Assembly (NCBI RefSeq): GCF_009688945.1
Contig: NZ_AP021874.1
Location: 5,022,001-5,086,000, forward strand
Length of the DNA: 64,000 nt
DNA from: Desulfosarcina alkanivorans
Lineage (GTDB): Bacteria; Desulfobacterota; Desulfobacteria; Desulfobacterales; Desulfosarcinaceae
Direction of reading: 5' to 3'
The first letter of the stretch is position 1, and each line of letters begins with the position of its first letter. The translations under genes were made by a program, and so were the position numbers. This document shows, piece after piece, positions 7,457-15,826 of the stretch. Below the pieces are notes generated by a model. That model saw only the letters and a program-made list of their open reading frames with translations. It did not search any database and had not been told where the DNA came from.

Positions 7457-9396
7457 CAGACCCCTTCCATGGTATAAAAGGATAGTTTGGTTTTCACGGT
7501 TGCCGTCTGGCCGTCCTGATACTGGAACAAGGCCTCAACCTCCTTTTCCGAGAGGCCTTCGTCGTAGAGCGCCTCGTACAGGTTTTTGTATTTCTCACTG
7601 ACAAACTGCCGTCTGATTTTTCCGGTTTTGGTCAATTCGCCGTCATCCATGTCCAGCAGTTTGTACAAGACGGCGAAGCGTTTGATCCGGAAATGGGGTT
7701 TCTCGGCCTTCTGGTTGATTTCGGCCACCTGCCCGTAGACCAGATCGGCCACTTCCGGTTTGGCCGAAAGGTCCATATAGGTGGTGTATGATATGCCCCG
7801 GTCCTCGGCCCATTTGCCCACCACGATGGGATCGATGTTGATCAGCGCCGATACGTACGCCTGCCGGTCTCCAAAAATGACCGCTTCTTTGATGTAGGGA
7901 CTGAATTTCAGTTTGTTCTCGAGGAACATGGGGCTGAACATCTCCCCCTCCTGGTTGTGCATCACATCGGCAAGGCGGTCGATGACCACCAGATGGCCGT
8001 TATCGTCTATGTAGCCCGCGTCGCCGGAGTGCAGCCAGCCGCCTTCGAGCAGTTCGGCGGACTTCTCCGGCAGGTTCAGGTATCCCGGAGTGACCGAGTC
8101 CGATTTGGAGAGAATTTCTCCTTCCGGTGATATTTTGCATTGGGTGCCCGGCAGGGGCTTGCCCACCGTATCCGGGCGGACATCCCCATCCCGGTGCATG
8201 TAGGCGATGCCCACAATTTCGGTTTGACCGTAAATTTGCTTCAGGTTGACGCCGATCGCCTGGTAGAAGGTGAACAGTTCCGGCCCCAGGGCCGCCCCGC
8301 CGGTATAGGCCCGGCGCAGCCGCAGCAGGCCGATCTGGTTGATCAGCGGGCGAAACATCAGCTGGTAGCCGACCCATGCCTTTATTTTCAGACTGAAGGG
8401 CATGCGTTCACCCGACATGCGGAACTTGGCCGCTTTTTCGCCGATTTTGATAAAGTACCGATAGAGTTTTTGGTTCAGCCAGTAGGATTCATCGATTTTC
8501 AACCAGATCTGGGAACGAATGGTCTCGTAAATCCGGGGGGCACCGAACATGAAGTGGGGGCCGATCTCCTTGAGGTCCTCCATGGCGGTTTCCACCGATT
8601 CCGGAAAATTGATGGTGATGCCGGTCGCCATGGCCACCCCGAAAGAGTTCATCTGTTCGCCGATCCAGGCAAAGGGGAGAAACGAAAGATATTCGTCTGT
8701 ATCCGCCAGGGGGTCGGCCTCGGCCAGCTGCAGGCCCATATTGATGTAATTCTTGTGGGTCAGCATGGTGCCCTTGGAAAGGCCCGTGGTGCCGGAGGTC
8801 AGGCACAGATGGCAGACATCATCGGGTTTGCCCGCGTCCACCAGTCCTTCGAAGTCCTCCGGGCGCTCCTCGTGGGCCGCCGCCCCCAGGCGATAGACAT
8901 CTTCAATGTCCATGAACCAGTCATCCGCGGCGTAGTCGCGCATCCCCCGGGGGTCCTCGTAGATCACTTTTTTGACCAGCGGTACGCGATCCCGGATCTC
9001 TACGATTTTATCCACCTGTTCCTGATCGTTGCAGAACACCATGCTGACCTTCATGTAGGCCAGCAGCTGGGCGATTTCATCGGGCATGGTCGTCTGGTAG
9101 ATGCCGGCGGAAATTCCGCCTACCGACTGGGCGCCGATGGCGACGAAAGGCAGTTCCGGGATGTTGTCCCCGATCAGGGCGACGGTGTCACCCCTGGCGA
9201 AGCCGCACTTTTTAAGACCCAGACCGGTATTTCTCACATATTCATAATACTGCTTCCAGGTGTAGCAGCGCCAATAGCCAAACTCTTTTTCCCGAAGGGC
9301 CACCTTGTCGCCCGAATGGATTACCCGCCAGCGCAGCAGCTGGGGGATGGTCAGGCTCAGCAGATGATCCTTGTTCTTAATGCCCGGGTTTTCCAT
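7456..9396 (-). CDS. Long-chain acyl-CoA synthetase (FAA1/ACSL type) inside the liv operon
   Basis: The 646-residue AMP-binding enzyme converts a fatty or other carboxylic acid, CoA and ATP to acyl-CoA. The P-loop LTSGTTGLSKGTMLTH, the A5 motif YGQTEIVG, the A7 motif HSGDAGYIDDNGH and the A10 motif LTKTGKIRRQF with its catalytic Lys are all intact, and the long ACSL insert is present. It lies between livG and livH with only a few bases on either side. Uptake and CoA activation are therefore probably linked, suggesting that the transporter imports a carboxylic acid to be oxidised. The chain length of the substrate is not predictable. Confidence 0.92.
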   Translation of the reverse strand: MENPGIKNKDHLLSLTIPQLLRWRVIHSGDKVALREKEFGYWRCYTWKQYYEYVRNTGLGLKKCGFARGDTVALIGDNIPELPFVAIGAQSVGGISAGIYQTTMPDEIAQLLAYMKVSMVFCNDQEQVDKIVEIRDRVPLVKKVIYEDPRGMRDYAADDWFMDIEDVYRLGAAAHEERPEDFEGLVDAGKPDDVCHLCLTSGTTGLSKGTMLTHKNYINMGLQLAEADPLADTDEYLSFLPFAWIGEQMNSFGVAMATGITINFPESVETAMEDLKEIGPHFMFGAPRIYETIRSQIWLKIDESYWLNQKLYRYFIKIGEKAAKFRMSGERMPFSLKIKAWVGYQLMFRPLINQIGLLRLRRAYTGGAALGPELFTFYQAIGVNLKQIYGQTEIVGIAYMHRDGDVRPDTVGKPLPGTQCKISPEGEILSKSDSVTPGYLNLPEKSAELLEGGWLHSGDAGYIDDNGHLVVIDRLADVMHNQEGEMFSPMFLENKLKFSPYIKEAVIFGDRQAYVSALINIDPIVVGKWAEDRGISYTTYMDLSAKPEVADLVYGQVAEINQKAEKPHFRIKRFAVLYKLLDMDDGELTKTGKIRRQFVSEKYKNLYEALYDEGLSEKEVEALFQYQDGQTATVKTKLSFYTMEGV

Positions 9397-9402
9397 ATCC
9401 AG

Positions 9403-10164
9403 CTATTCTTCTCCGATATAGGCTTCGATCACTTTGGGGTTGGTGGCGACCTCCTCCGGGGTGCCCGATCCGATCACCTCGCCGAAATCCAGCACATAGA
9501 TGCGGTCTGAAATGTCCATGACCACGCCAAGGTCGTGCTCCACCAGCACAATGGTGGTGTTGCGGTCTTTTTTGATGTCGATCACAAATCTTACGATATC
9601 TTCCTTTTCCTCAATATTCATGCCTGCCATGGGTTCGTCGAGCAGCAGCAATTGGGGGTCCAGGGTCAGGGCCCGGGCAACCTCCACCCGTTTCTGGATG
9701 CCGTAGCTCAGGTTGCCGACAATGTTTTTGCGATAGGGTTCGAGTTCCATGAAATCGATCACATCCTCCACAAATGCCCGGTTCTCAGCCTCCATCCGCG
9801 AGGCTTTGCCAAAATAAATACAGGCCTGGATGAAATTGTATTTCAGGTTGGTGTGACGGGCCAGCAGCAGATTGTCCAGAACGGACAATCCACTGAACAG
9901 CTCGAGGTTTTGAAAGGCCCGGGCGATGCCGAGTTTGGTCACCTGATGGGGGGAGGCATGGGTCAGCGTCCTGTCCCTGTAGACGATTTCTCCCTCGTTG
10001 GGGTGGTAGAAACCGGATATGCAGTTGAGCAGGCTGGTTTTTCCGGCTCCGTTGGGACCAATGACGGATGTGATCAGGCCGGGTTCGAACCGCATGTTGA
10101 CGTTTGCCAGGGCATTGAGTCCACCGAAGGTAAGGGTCGCGTTGGAGATGGTCAGAGGGTTCAT
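9403..10164 (-). CDS. livG: Branched-chain-type ABC transporter ATP-binding protein LivG
   Basis: The 253-residue ATPase has Walker A GPNGAGKTS (36-44), a signature region reading LSYGIQKRVEVARAL as is usual in LivG, and Walker B LLLLDEPMAGMN. It ends near AYIGEE, typical of LivG. It is the first gene of the operon running to 516, with the promoter region in the 366-base gap upstream. The ribosome site before ATG 10164 is weak (TTGAAGAC). Confidence 0.93.
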   Translation of the reverse strand: MNPLTISNATLTFGGLNALANVNMRFEPGLITSVIGPNGAGKTSLLNCISGFYHPNEGEIVYRDRTLTHASPHQVTKLGIARAFQNLELFSGLSVLDNLLLARHTNLKYNFIQACIYFGKASRMEAENRAFVEDVIDFMELEPYRKNIVGNLSYGIQKRVEVARALTLDPQLLLLDEPMAGMNIEEKEDIVRFVIDIKKDRNTTIVLVEHDLGVVMDISDRIYVLDFGEVIGSGTPEEVATNPKVIEAYIGEE

Positions 10165-10227
10165 GTCTTCAATTGCCCGTTCGGGGTTCCATCGTATGAG
10201 GTTTTCAGGGTCAGGGCGTCACGGCAA

Positions 10228-10241
10228 GTTGAACGCTCAAC
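10228..10241. promoter_or_regulatory. Candidate operator upstream of livG
   Basis: GTTGAACGCTCAAC has 5-bp arms GTTGA/TCAAC around ACGC. It lies 64 bases before the livG start, between the candidate promoter and the gene. Its size and symmetry would suit a dimeric repressor of the TetR or GntR type. No regulator of that type is encoded next to it, so this is only a candidate. Confidence 0.3.
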
Positions 10242-10310
10242 AGTCACAATGCCGATATATTTTTTGTCGTTAAGATATTTAATGAAGATAATTCATTTTT
10301 TGTTTATAAA

Positions 10311-10339
10311 CTTATGAAATATTTTTCCTCTGAAGTCAA
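10311..10339 (-). promoter_or_regulatory. Candidate sigma-70 promoter of the liv operon
   Basis: On the minus strand TTGACT (10334-10339) is followed after 17 bases by CATAAG (10311-10316), with TATAAA nearby. The -35 match is good and the -10 match is moderate. The site is about 147 bases upstream of livG in an AT-rich stretch. Confidence 0.3.
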
Positions 10340-10530
10340 GGATAAATCCGGGAGACGGTTCATTCGGCAATCATTTACCGGTTCATGGCGATAGCGGGTT
10401 CGGGGAATGCCGATATCTCATTGCCATAGTCTTCTCATCGCTGAAATCGTCTTTTTTTCATTCATTTAACACCCCCCTGCCGGGGGATGTCAAGTTGATA
10501 AAATAGCTGCTAAATAGCGGGTAATAACCA

Positions 10531-12108
10531 CTATTCATCATAGGACAGGAGGTGGGATCTGAGGTTGATTTTTTTATTTCTCAATCCCAATTTGGTCCGG
10601 ATGTGGTGGCGGTGAAATAAAACGGTATTCTTTGAAATCAATAAGAATTCGGCAATTTCCTTATTCGTCTTGCCCTCTTTGATCAGGTTGGCCACCCGGA
10701 TCTCGGCGGGCGTAAAATTTAGGTAGCGTGAACTGATTTTGCTGATAAACGGCGAGATGATATTGTCCAGGTTGGACTGCAGGATTTCCACCAGGGTCGC
10801 CTGGTGAGGCTCCAGCCTGCCCCTTTTCAGGCGGGCCAGGTATGGCGAGACCAGTTCCTTGACGTTGGACAGGACATTTTCCTGTACTTCCCGTTTGTCC
10901 TCTTCGCGCTTTTTAAGCAATACCCGCAGTGCCGTATTCACCTCTTCCAGGTGGTTGGACTGGGCTCGCATGGCCGCTTCCGCACGTTTGCGCTCATCGA
11001 TCTGCTGCTTCAGGCGACGGTTGGTGTCGGCCAATTCCGCGGTACGTTCCTGAACCAGTTCTTCCAGTTGGCCGTGATACTGCTGAAGGGCTTCTTCGGC
11101 GCGCTTGCGGGCGCTGATATCCCTCAGGGTGACGATATTGCCGGCCGGCCGGCCGTTTTGATCCTGAAACAGGGTGGAACTGATCTGGACGTCCAGCACC
11201 TGGCCGCCCCTGGCCAGGCGCCTGGTTTCGAACATGGTGATTTTCCGGCCGCTGAGCATGCGATCAATGGCGGCCTTGGTCTCCGGCCAGCATTCGGGCG
11301 GCACGAAGTCAATCTGTTTGCCCAGCAGTTCATGGCGGGAGAATCCGAAGGTCTGCTCAAAGGCGGGGTTGACATAGGTGGCTTCCCCCATCATGTCATA
11401 GACGACGATGGGGTCAGGCGACGATTCCAGGAAGGAGAGGTACCGCTGTTCGCTCTCCCGGATGCGGGCCTCGGCTTTCTTTCTTTCGGCCAGTTCGCGG
11501 GTGACCTCGCTGTAGAGGCCCGCCTTCTCGAGGGCCAGCAGGGCAAGGGCTGCAAAGCGTTCCAGTACGACCACATCTTCCTGGTCGAATCGTTTGCGCG
11601 GTTCCACATGGGCAAGGCCGATGACGCCCTGGACCTGCCGGTCGGACTTCAGGGGGATGCCCACGATGCAACGCAGGCCGTCAAGGGAGGAGTCGTCCAG
11701 CCGCCCCGGCCAGCTGCTGTAATCCGGCACCAGCACCGGCACTTCGGCCTGCCAGACACATCCGCCCATGCCTTCCCCCATCCGGACGGACCGGCCCAGC
11801 TGGCCGGAAAAAAAGCCTTTTCCCACGCGCATCTGCATGACCTGCCGCTCGGGCTCCAGCAGATAGATGTAGCCATGCTCGGTTCCGGTGAGGACGGCGG
11901 CCCGTTCGATGATGGTTTCCAGCAGTTCTTTTTTGTCGATCTTGTCCAGCAGGCCCAGTGCCGTCTCGTGAAGCGCCTGTAAAGACGCGTTGTGGCGCTG
12001 CCCTGCCGGGCCCGCGTCCGCTTGACCAGGGCCCCTGGCACGCGGCGTTTCCCCATCGGTTCGCCTGGCGGTTAAAGGTCGGGTGTTATCCATCGGTGGC
12101 TGGGTCAA
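10531..12108 (-). CDS. GAF-PAS sensor regulator with C-terminal LuxR helix-turn-helix
   Basis: The order is a GAF domain (about 50-190), a PAS domain (about 205-330, with YVNPAFEQTFGFSRHELLG), a coiled coil (about 335-400) and a C-terminal LuxR-type HTH (FTPAEIRVANLIKEGKTNKE). It is probably a cytosolic one-component regulator, as no membrane segment or kinase domain is seen. The start is TTG 12108, overlapping the LOG-family stop by four bases; ATG 12093 is an alternative but lacks a clear ribosome site. The signal sensed is unknown. It lies at the end of the unit containing the selenoprotein and LOG genes. Confidence 0.85.
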   Translation of the reverse strand: MTQPPMDNTRPLTARRTDGETPRARGPGQADAGPAGQRHNASLQALHETALGLLDKIDKKELLETIIERAAVLTGTEHGYIYLLEPERQVMQMRVGKGFFSGQLGRSVRMGEGMGGCVWQAEVPVLVPDYSSWPGRLDDSSLDGLRCIVGIPLKSDRQVQGVIGLAHVEPRKRFDQEDVVVLERFAALALLALEKAGLYSEVTRELAERKKAEARIRESEQRYLSFLESSPDPIVVYDMMGEATYVNPAFEQTFGFSRHELLGKQIDFVPPECWPETKAAIDRMLSGRKITMFETRRLARGGQVLDVQISSTLFQDQNGRPAGNIVTLRDISARKRAEEALQQYHGQLEELVQERTAELADTNRRLKQQIDERKRAEAAMRAQSNHLEEVNTALRVLLKKREEDKREVQENVLSNVKELVSPYLARLKRGRLEPHQATLVEILQSNLDNIISPFISKISSRYLNFTPAEIRVANLIKEGKTNKEIAEFLLISKNTVLFHRHHIRTKLGLRNKKINLRSHLLSYDE

Positions 12109-12755
12109 ACAACGAGAATTTTCCTGACGGTGCTGACAATTTCTTCGGGTTCATCCAGCACCTGGATGATGCCCATGTCTTCGGGAGAGATGAGGCCCTG
12201 GGTCAGCAGCTGGCTGCGGATCCACTCCAGGAGGCCTCCCCAATAATCGGATCCGACCATGATGATGGGAAAGGGACGAATCCGGCGGGTCTGAACCAGG
12301 GTCATCACCTCGAACAATTCGTCCAGCGTTCCGAAGCCGCCGGGCATGACCACGTAGGCCGCCGCATATTTGATGAACATGACCTTGCGGATGAAAAAAT
12401 AGTTGAATTCCATCTGGAGGGTGGCATACGGATTGGGTTTTTGCTCGAAGGGGAGGCGGATGTTCAGGCCCACTGAGGTGCCTCCGGCTTCCGCGGCGCC
12501 TTTGTTGGCCGCCTCCATGATCCCGCCGCCGCCGCCGGTGATCACCCCGAACCCGTTTTTGACGAAACGGGCGGCGATGGTTTCCGCTTTCCTATACTCC
12601 GGGTTGTCCGGCCGGGTCCGGGCGGATCCGAAAATGCTGACTGCGTTGCCGAGATCGTGAAGGCCCTCCACGCCTTCAACGAATTCCCCCATGATTTTAA
12701 ACAGCCGCCAGGATTCTCCCAGTTTCAGATCATCGATTAAAAACTGTTTTTCCAT
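12105..12755 (-). CDS. LOG-family protein (TIGR00730-like)
   Basis: The 216-residue protein has both LOG hallmarks, GGGGGIMEAANKGAAEAGG and PGGFGTLDELFEV. The family includes cytokinin riboside 5'-monophosphate phosphoribohydrolases and nucleotide 5'-monophosphate nucleosidases, so cleavage of a nucleotide N-glycosidic bond is expected; the physiological substrate here is unknown. The start at 12755 has a good ribosome site (GAGGAG). It lies downstream of the selenoprotein gene and overlaps the GAF-PAS-LuxR gene by four bases. Confidence 0.88.
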   Translation of the reverse strand: MEKQFLIDDLKLGESWRLFKIMGEFVEGVEGLHDLGNAVSIFGSARTRPDNPEYRKAETIAARFVKNGFGVITGGGGGIMEAANKGAAEAGGTSVGLNIRLPFEQKPNPYATLQMEFNYFFIRKVMFIKYAAAYVVMPGGFGTLDELFEVMTLVQTRRIRPFPIIMVGSDYWGGLLEWIRSQLLTQGLISPEDMGIIQVLDEPEEIVSTVRKILVV

Positions 12756-12851
12756 TCGGCTCCTCTTTTTAGCGCGCTTGACTGACGTGCAGCCCCGTCA
12801 TGGGGCCATTTCCTTTCGCGATGGCGGCCTCCAGCCGCCGGGTCAGACGGA

Positions 12852-13070
12852 TCACCCCTTCCCCTGGTAGCCCACGGTCACCATCTCTCCGTCGACAATG
12901 ACGGGAATTTTTCGCTGGCCTTTGGAGTGCGCCAGCATCTGTTTCAGTGCCCGGGGGTTATCGATGACACTGACGTATGCGACCGGTTTGTCTGCTTTGG
13001 CGTAGGCCTCACGGGCTGCCAGCGTATGCGGTCACGAATTTTTGCCGAAGATGGTCACCGTTGCAGTCAT
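12852..13070 (-). CDS. Glutaredoxin-like selenoprotein, UXX-star type, with in-frame TGA read as selenocysteine
   Basis: Reading through TGA at 13032-13034 gives 72 residues, with Sec at position 13 in TIFGKNSUPHTLAAREAYAK. This position matches the first Cys of the glutaredoxin CPYT motif. Downstream, RKIPVIVDGEMVTVGYQG matches the conserved cis-Pro and glycine-rich end of glutaredoxins. The open frame on both sides of the TGA is coherent and family-like, and a GU-containing stem-loop follows at the distance expected for a bacterial SECIS. The family is known as short thioredoxin-fold (seleno)proteins in anaerobic Deltaproteobacteria. It is probably a thiol or selenol redox protein, upstream of the LOG and regulator genes. 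No selA, selB or tRNA-Sec is in the window. Confidence 0.85.
12999..13020 (-). promoter_or_regulatory. Candidate bacterial SECIS stem-loop
   Basis: Downstream of the TGA, GGC (13020-13018) and GCC (13016-13014) can pair with GGC (13008-13006) and GCC (13001-12999) around the loop CGTGA. The loop's GU lies about 20 bases after the TGA, within the range for SelB-recognised bacterial SECIS elements. The stem is short and interrupted, so the fold is plausible rather than certain. Confidence 0.5.
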
Positions 13071-13184
13071 GGCGCTCTCCCAAGGGCCCGTGTTGATGGA
13101 TCGGTTGGCAAGGGGGATGGATTCTCGCTGAAATTATTGATAATCAGCATATCCTCATGGGCCCTGGTTGTCAATGTTTACGCA

Positions 13185-13213
13185 TTGACATCGCTTACAG
13201 CGGTTGATAAATA
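13185..13213 (+). promoter_or_regulatory. Candidate sigma-70 promoter of ptsHI
   Basis: TTGACA (13185-13190) is followed after exactly 17 bases by TAAATA (13208-13213). It is the best promoter-like match upstream of ptsH. A terminator-like hairpin starts about 15 bases after the -10 box. Confidence 0.5.
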
Positions 13214-13227
13214 AATTAGGTTCTAAT

Positions 13228-13255
13228 AAAGGGATCATTCCCTTTTTTTGTTTTT
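13228..13255 (+). terminator. Terminator-like hairpin in the ptsH leader
   Basis: AAAGGGA (13228-13234) pairs with TCCCTTT (13239-13245) around TCAT, followed by a long T-rich run. It has the form of a rho-independent terminator reading toward ptsH. As it lies between the promoter and ptsH, it is either an attenuator or a block on read-through from upstream. Confidence 0.6.
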
Positions 13256-13302
13256 AAGCGGGCTTGGCCGCCGAGGGTGCCATGGGCACATACAGAGACA
13301 AC

Positions 13303-13575
13303 ATGAAAACTGACCTATCCAGACGGCTTCGTATCGTCAACGATCTGGGGCTTCACGCCAGGTCAGCCGCCAAGCTGGCCAAGTTGGCCGGAGAGGCCGA
13401 TGGTGGTGTCTGGATCGTGAAAAACGGCAACACGGCGGACGCCACATCCATTCTGGACATACTGGCGCTGGCCTGCCCCAAGGGGTCCGAGATCACCGTC
13501 AGTATCGATGATGAGTCAGACGTGGATATCCTGGATCGCATCGCGGTGCTGGTTCGTTCCGGGTTTGGAGAATAA
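13303..13575 (+). CDS. ptsH: HPr-like phosphocarrier protein
   Basis: The 90-residue HPr fold carries the phosphate-accepting His18 in VNDLGLHARSAAKL and the regulatory-serine region TADATSILDILALACPKG (Ser49). It shuttles phosphate from enzyme I. ATG 13303 is chosen as the family start; ATG 13282 and TTG 13264 are upstream alternatives. ptsI begins seven bases after the stop. No sugar-specific EII gene is nearby, so the pair may serve a regulatory or partial phosphotransferase system. Confidence 0.9.
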   Translation: MKTDLSRRLRIVNDLGLHARSAAKLAKLAGEADGGVWIVKNGNTADATSILDILALACPKGSEITVSIDDESDVDILDRIAVLVRSGFGE

Positions 13576-13581
13576 TTGTTC

Positions 13582-15357
13582 ATGAAAGATCAGGAATTCC
13601 AGGAAACCATCCTCAAGGGGATCGGCGGATCCCCCGGGATCTGCATCGGCAAGGCTTACCTTGTGGACAAGGAGGGGGTGGATGTCGTCAAAAAATATGT
13701 GGTCCCGGCCGAATCCCTTTCCGGTGAGGTGGGCCGCTTCAAAACGGCGGTCAAAAACGCCCGGGCAGAATTGCAGCGGATTATCGACAAGACGCCGCAG
13801 GAGCTTCGCCAGCATGCTCAGATTTTAGAGACCCATATGCTGCTCCTGGAAGACAAGATGATCTATGACCGCACGATCGATCTGATCGAAAAGGAGCGCG
13901 TGAACGCGGAGTGGGCGCTGAAAAAGGTGGTTTCGCTGGTCAAGCCCATGTTTGAGAGCATGTCCGACGATTACCTCAAACAGCGGGCCGAGGATATCAC
14001 CCATGTTTCGGACCGCATCATGGAAAATCTGGTGGGTGCGGACCAGGTGAATATTGCCCGCATCGACAAGCGGGTGATCCTGGTGGCACGGGATCTGTCG
14101 CCGGCCGAGACGAGCCAGATCCAACTGGAACGGATCAAGGGCTTTGTCACCAACCGCGGCGGGCGCGCCTCCCACACCAGTATCATCGCCCGGACCCTTG
14201 AGATCCCTGCTGTTTTAGGGGTGGGCAACGCCACGTTGACGATCAAGAATGACGACATTATCATCGTGGACGGAAAGGCCGGCATCGTGGTGGTCAACCC
14301 CACCGAGCAGACCCTGCTGGAGACAGAGGAGCGCCGGGAGCGATATGACATCCAAAAGGCGATGGTGGCCCGAAGAAGCCATCTGCCCGCCCAGACCCGA
14401 GACGGCTCCCGGATTTCGGTCATGGGCAATATCGAGCTTCCCGAAGAGGTGGTATCGGTCCTGGACCACGGCGGCGACGGCATCGGTCTCTACCGGACGG
14501 AATTTCAATACCTCAGCCGGCCGGATTTCCCCGGCGAAGACATGCTGTTCGACAACTACAAGGACGTGATCGATGTGATGGGCACCCGGCCGGTGACCAT
14601 CCGGACACTGGATATCAACGGCGATAAGGCGGTCAACTATATCCGGGACAGTCACGAGCTGAACCCGGCGCTGGGCCTTCGGGCCATTCGGTATTGCCTC
14701 CAGAAGCCCGAAATCTTCAAAACCCAACTTCGGGCCATCCTGAGGGCCGCGGCTTTTGGAAACGTTCGCATTCTTATCCCCATGATTTCGGGGATTGAAG
14801 AGGTGGACCAGACCATCCGCCTGCTGGACGAGGCCGCCCGTTGCCTGGAACAGCAGGGGGTGGCCCACAAACGGGACATCCCGCTGGGAATTATGATCGA
14901 GGTGCCGTCCGCGGTGGTGGCGGCGGACATCCTGGCCGAAAAGGTAGATTTCTTCAGCATCGGGACCAATGACCTGATCCAGTACACCCTGGCCATCGAT
15001 CGCGGCAACCGGCATGTGGCCCATCTTCACCAGCCGCTGCACCCGGCCATCCTGAGGATGATCAAGCGAACCTGTGACGTGGCCCGGGAAAAGGGCATCC
15101 CGACCTACATGTGCGGTGAAATGGCTGCGGAACCGCTCTATGCGCCGATTCTTCTCGGACTGGGGGTCGACGAATTGAGCATGAACCCCCAGGCGATCCC
15201 TCTGGTCAAGGACGCCATTCGGTCCATCGATTCCAAGGATATCGACGATTTCATGAATGCGGTCATGGGCATGACCACACCGGATGCCGTCGAGGCCCTG
15301 CTGGCGGAAACATACGGTGCCGTTGTGAACAAGATCGAGCACCTCAAACAGGAGTAA
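13582..15357 (+). CDS. ptsI: Phosphoenolpyruvate-protein phosphotransferase (enzyme I)
   Basis: The 591-residue enzyme transfers phosphate from PEP to HPr. The phospho-acceptor His198 lies in GGRASHTSIIARTLEIPAVL. The PEP-binding TIM-barrel half shows GIGLYRTEFQYL, SIGTNDLIQYTLAIDRGN, and the catalytic Cys region YMCGEMAAEPL. Length and order are standard. ATG 13582 has GGAG about 11 bases upstream. It overlaps nothing, and smpB follows after seven bases. Confidence 0.96.
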   Translation: MKDQEFQETILKGIGGSPGICIGKAYLVDKEGVDVVKKYVVPAESLSGEVGRFKTAVKNARAELQRIIDKTPQELRQHAQILETHMLLLEDKMIYDRTIDLIEKERVNAEWALKKVVSLVKPMFESMSDDYLKQRAEDITHVSDRIMENLVGADQVNIARIDKRVILVARDLSPAETSQIQLERIKGFVTNRGGRASHTSIIARTLEIPAVLGVGNATLTIKNDDIIIVDGKAGIVVVNPTEQTLLETEERRERYDIQKAMVARRSHLPAQTRDGSRISVMGNIELPEEVVSVLDHGGDGIGLYRTEFQYLSRPDFPGEDMLFDNYKDVIDVMGTRPVTIRTLDINGDKAVNYIRDSHELNPALGLRAIRYCLQKPEIFKTQLRAILRAAAFGNVRILIPMISGIEEVDQTIRLLDEAARCLEQQGVAHKRDIPLGIMIEVPSAVVAADILAEKVDFFSIGTNDLIQYTLAIDRGNRHVAHLHQPLHPAILRMIKRTCDVAREKGIPTYMCGEMAAEPLYAPILLGLGVDELSMNPQAIPLVKDAIRSIDSKDIDDFMNAVMGMTTPDAVEALLAETYGAVVNKIEHLKQE

Positions 15358-15364
15358 CAGGCCC

Positions 15365-15826
15365 GTGGAGAAGAACCACGTCAAACTGGTGGCGGAAAAC
15401 CGCAAAGCCCGGCACGACTACCTCATCGAAGACAAATACGAAGCGGGCATGGTGCTGGTCGGCACCGAGGTCAAATCCCTGCGGATGGGCAAGGCCAACC
15501 TCAAGGATTCCTACGCCCGCATTAAAAACGGCGAAGTCTTCGTCTATCAGATGCATATCGGCGCCTATCCCTTTGCGTATTACAACAATCACGACCCCCT
15601 GCGGCCGAGAAAGCTGCTGCTGCACAATCATGAAATTAAAAAGCTATACGGCAAGGTCAATGAAAAGGGATATTCACTGATTCCCTTGAGGCTCTATTTC
15701 AAGGCCGGCAAGGCCAAACTCAGCCTGGCCCTGGCCAGGGGCAAGCAGAGTCACGACAAACGGGAAACCATTCGGCGCCGTGACCAAAAACGGGAGCTGG
15801 ACCGGGAGCGCAAAAACAATCGATGA
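15365..15826 (+). CDS. smpB: SsrA-binding protein SmpB
   Basis: The 153-residue protein binds tmRNA and delivers it to stalled ribosomes for trans-translation. Its family core is seen in ARHDYLIEDKYEAGMVLVGT and EVKSLRMGKANLKDSYARIK, with the basic C-terminal tail RRRDQKRELDRERKNNR. The start is GTG 15365 with CAGGAG upstream. Its stop overlaps the DUF2062 start by four bases. No tmRNA gene is visible in the window. Confidence 0.96.
   Translation: MEKNHVKLVAENRKARHDYLIEDKYEAGMVLVGTEVKSLRMGKANLKDSYARIKNGEVFVYQMHIGAYPFAYYNNHDPLRPRKLLLHNHEIKKLYGKVNEKGYSLIPLRLYFKAGKAKLSLALARGKQSHDKRETIRRRDQKRELDRERKNNR

Larger units (their letters stand above)
10165..10530. other. AT-rich intergenic region upstream of livG
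   Basis: I find no convincing gene in these 366 bases. The stretch is far more AT-rich than its surroundings and holds the likely control region of the liv operon. This includes a candidate promoter, the inverted repeat ATGAA-TTATC-TTCAT on the minus strand (about 10282-10296), and an interrupted palindrome at 10228-10241. A GC hairpin (CCCCC-GGCA-GGGGG on the minus strand, about 10470-10485) lies just downstream of the GAF-PAS-LuxR gene but has no T run. Confidence 0.5.

Noticed and set aside
10078..10092. GGTTCGAACC, which resembles a tRNA T-loop
   Set aside because: It lies inside livG coding sequence and no acceptor or anticodon stems can be drawn around it.
12927..13214. 95-codon open frame on the + strand over the selenoprotein
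   Set aside because: The opposite strand gives a coherent glutaredoxin-like protein once TGA is read as Sec, and the + frame has no family features.
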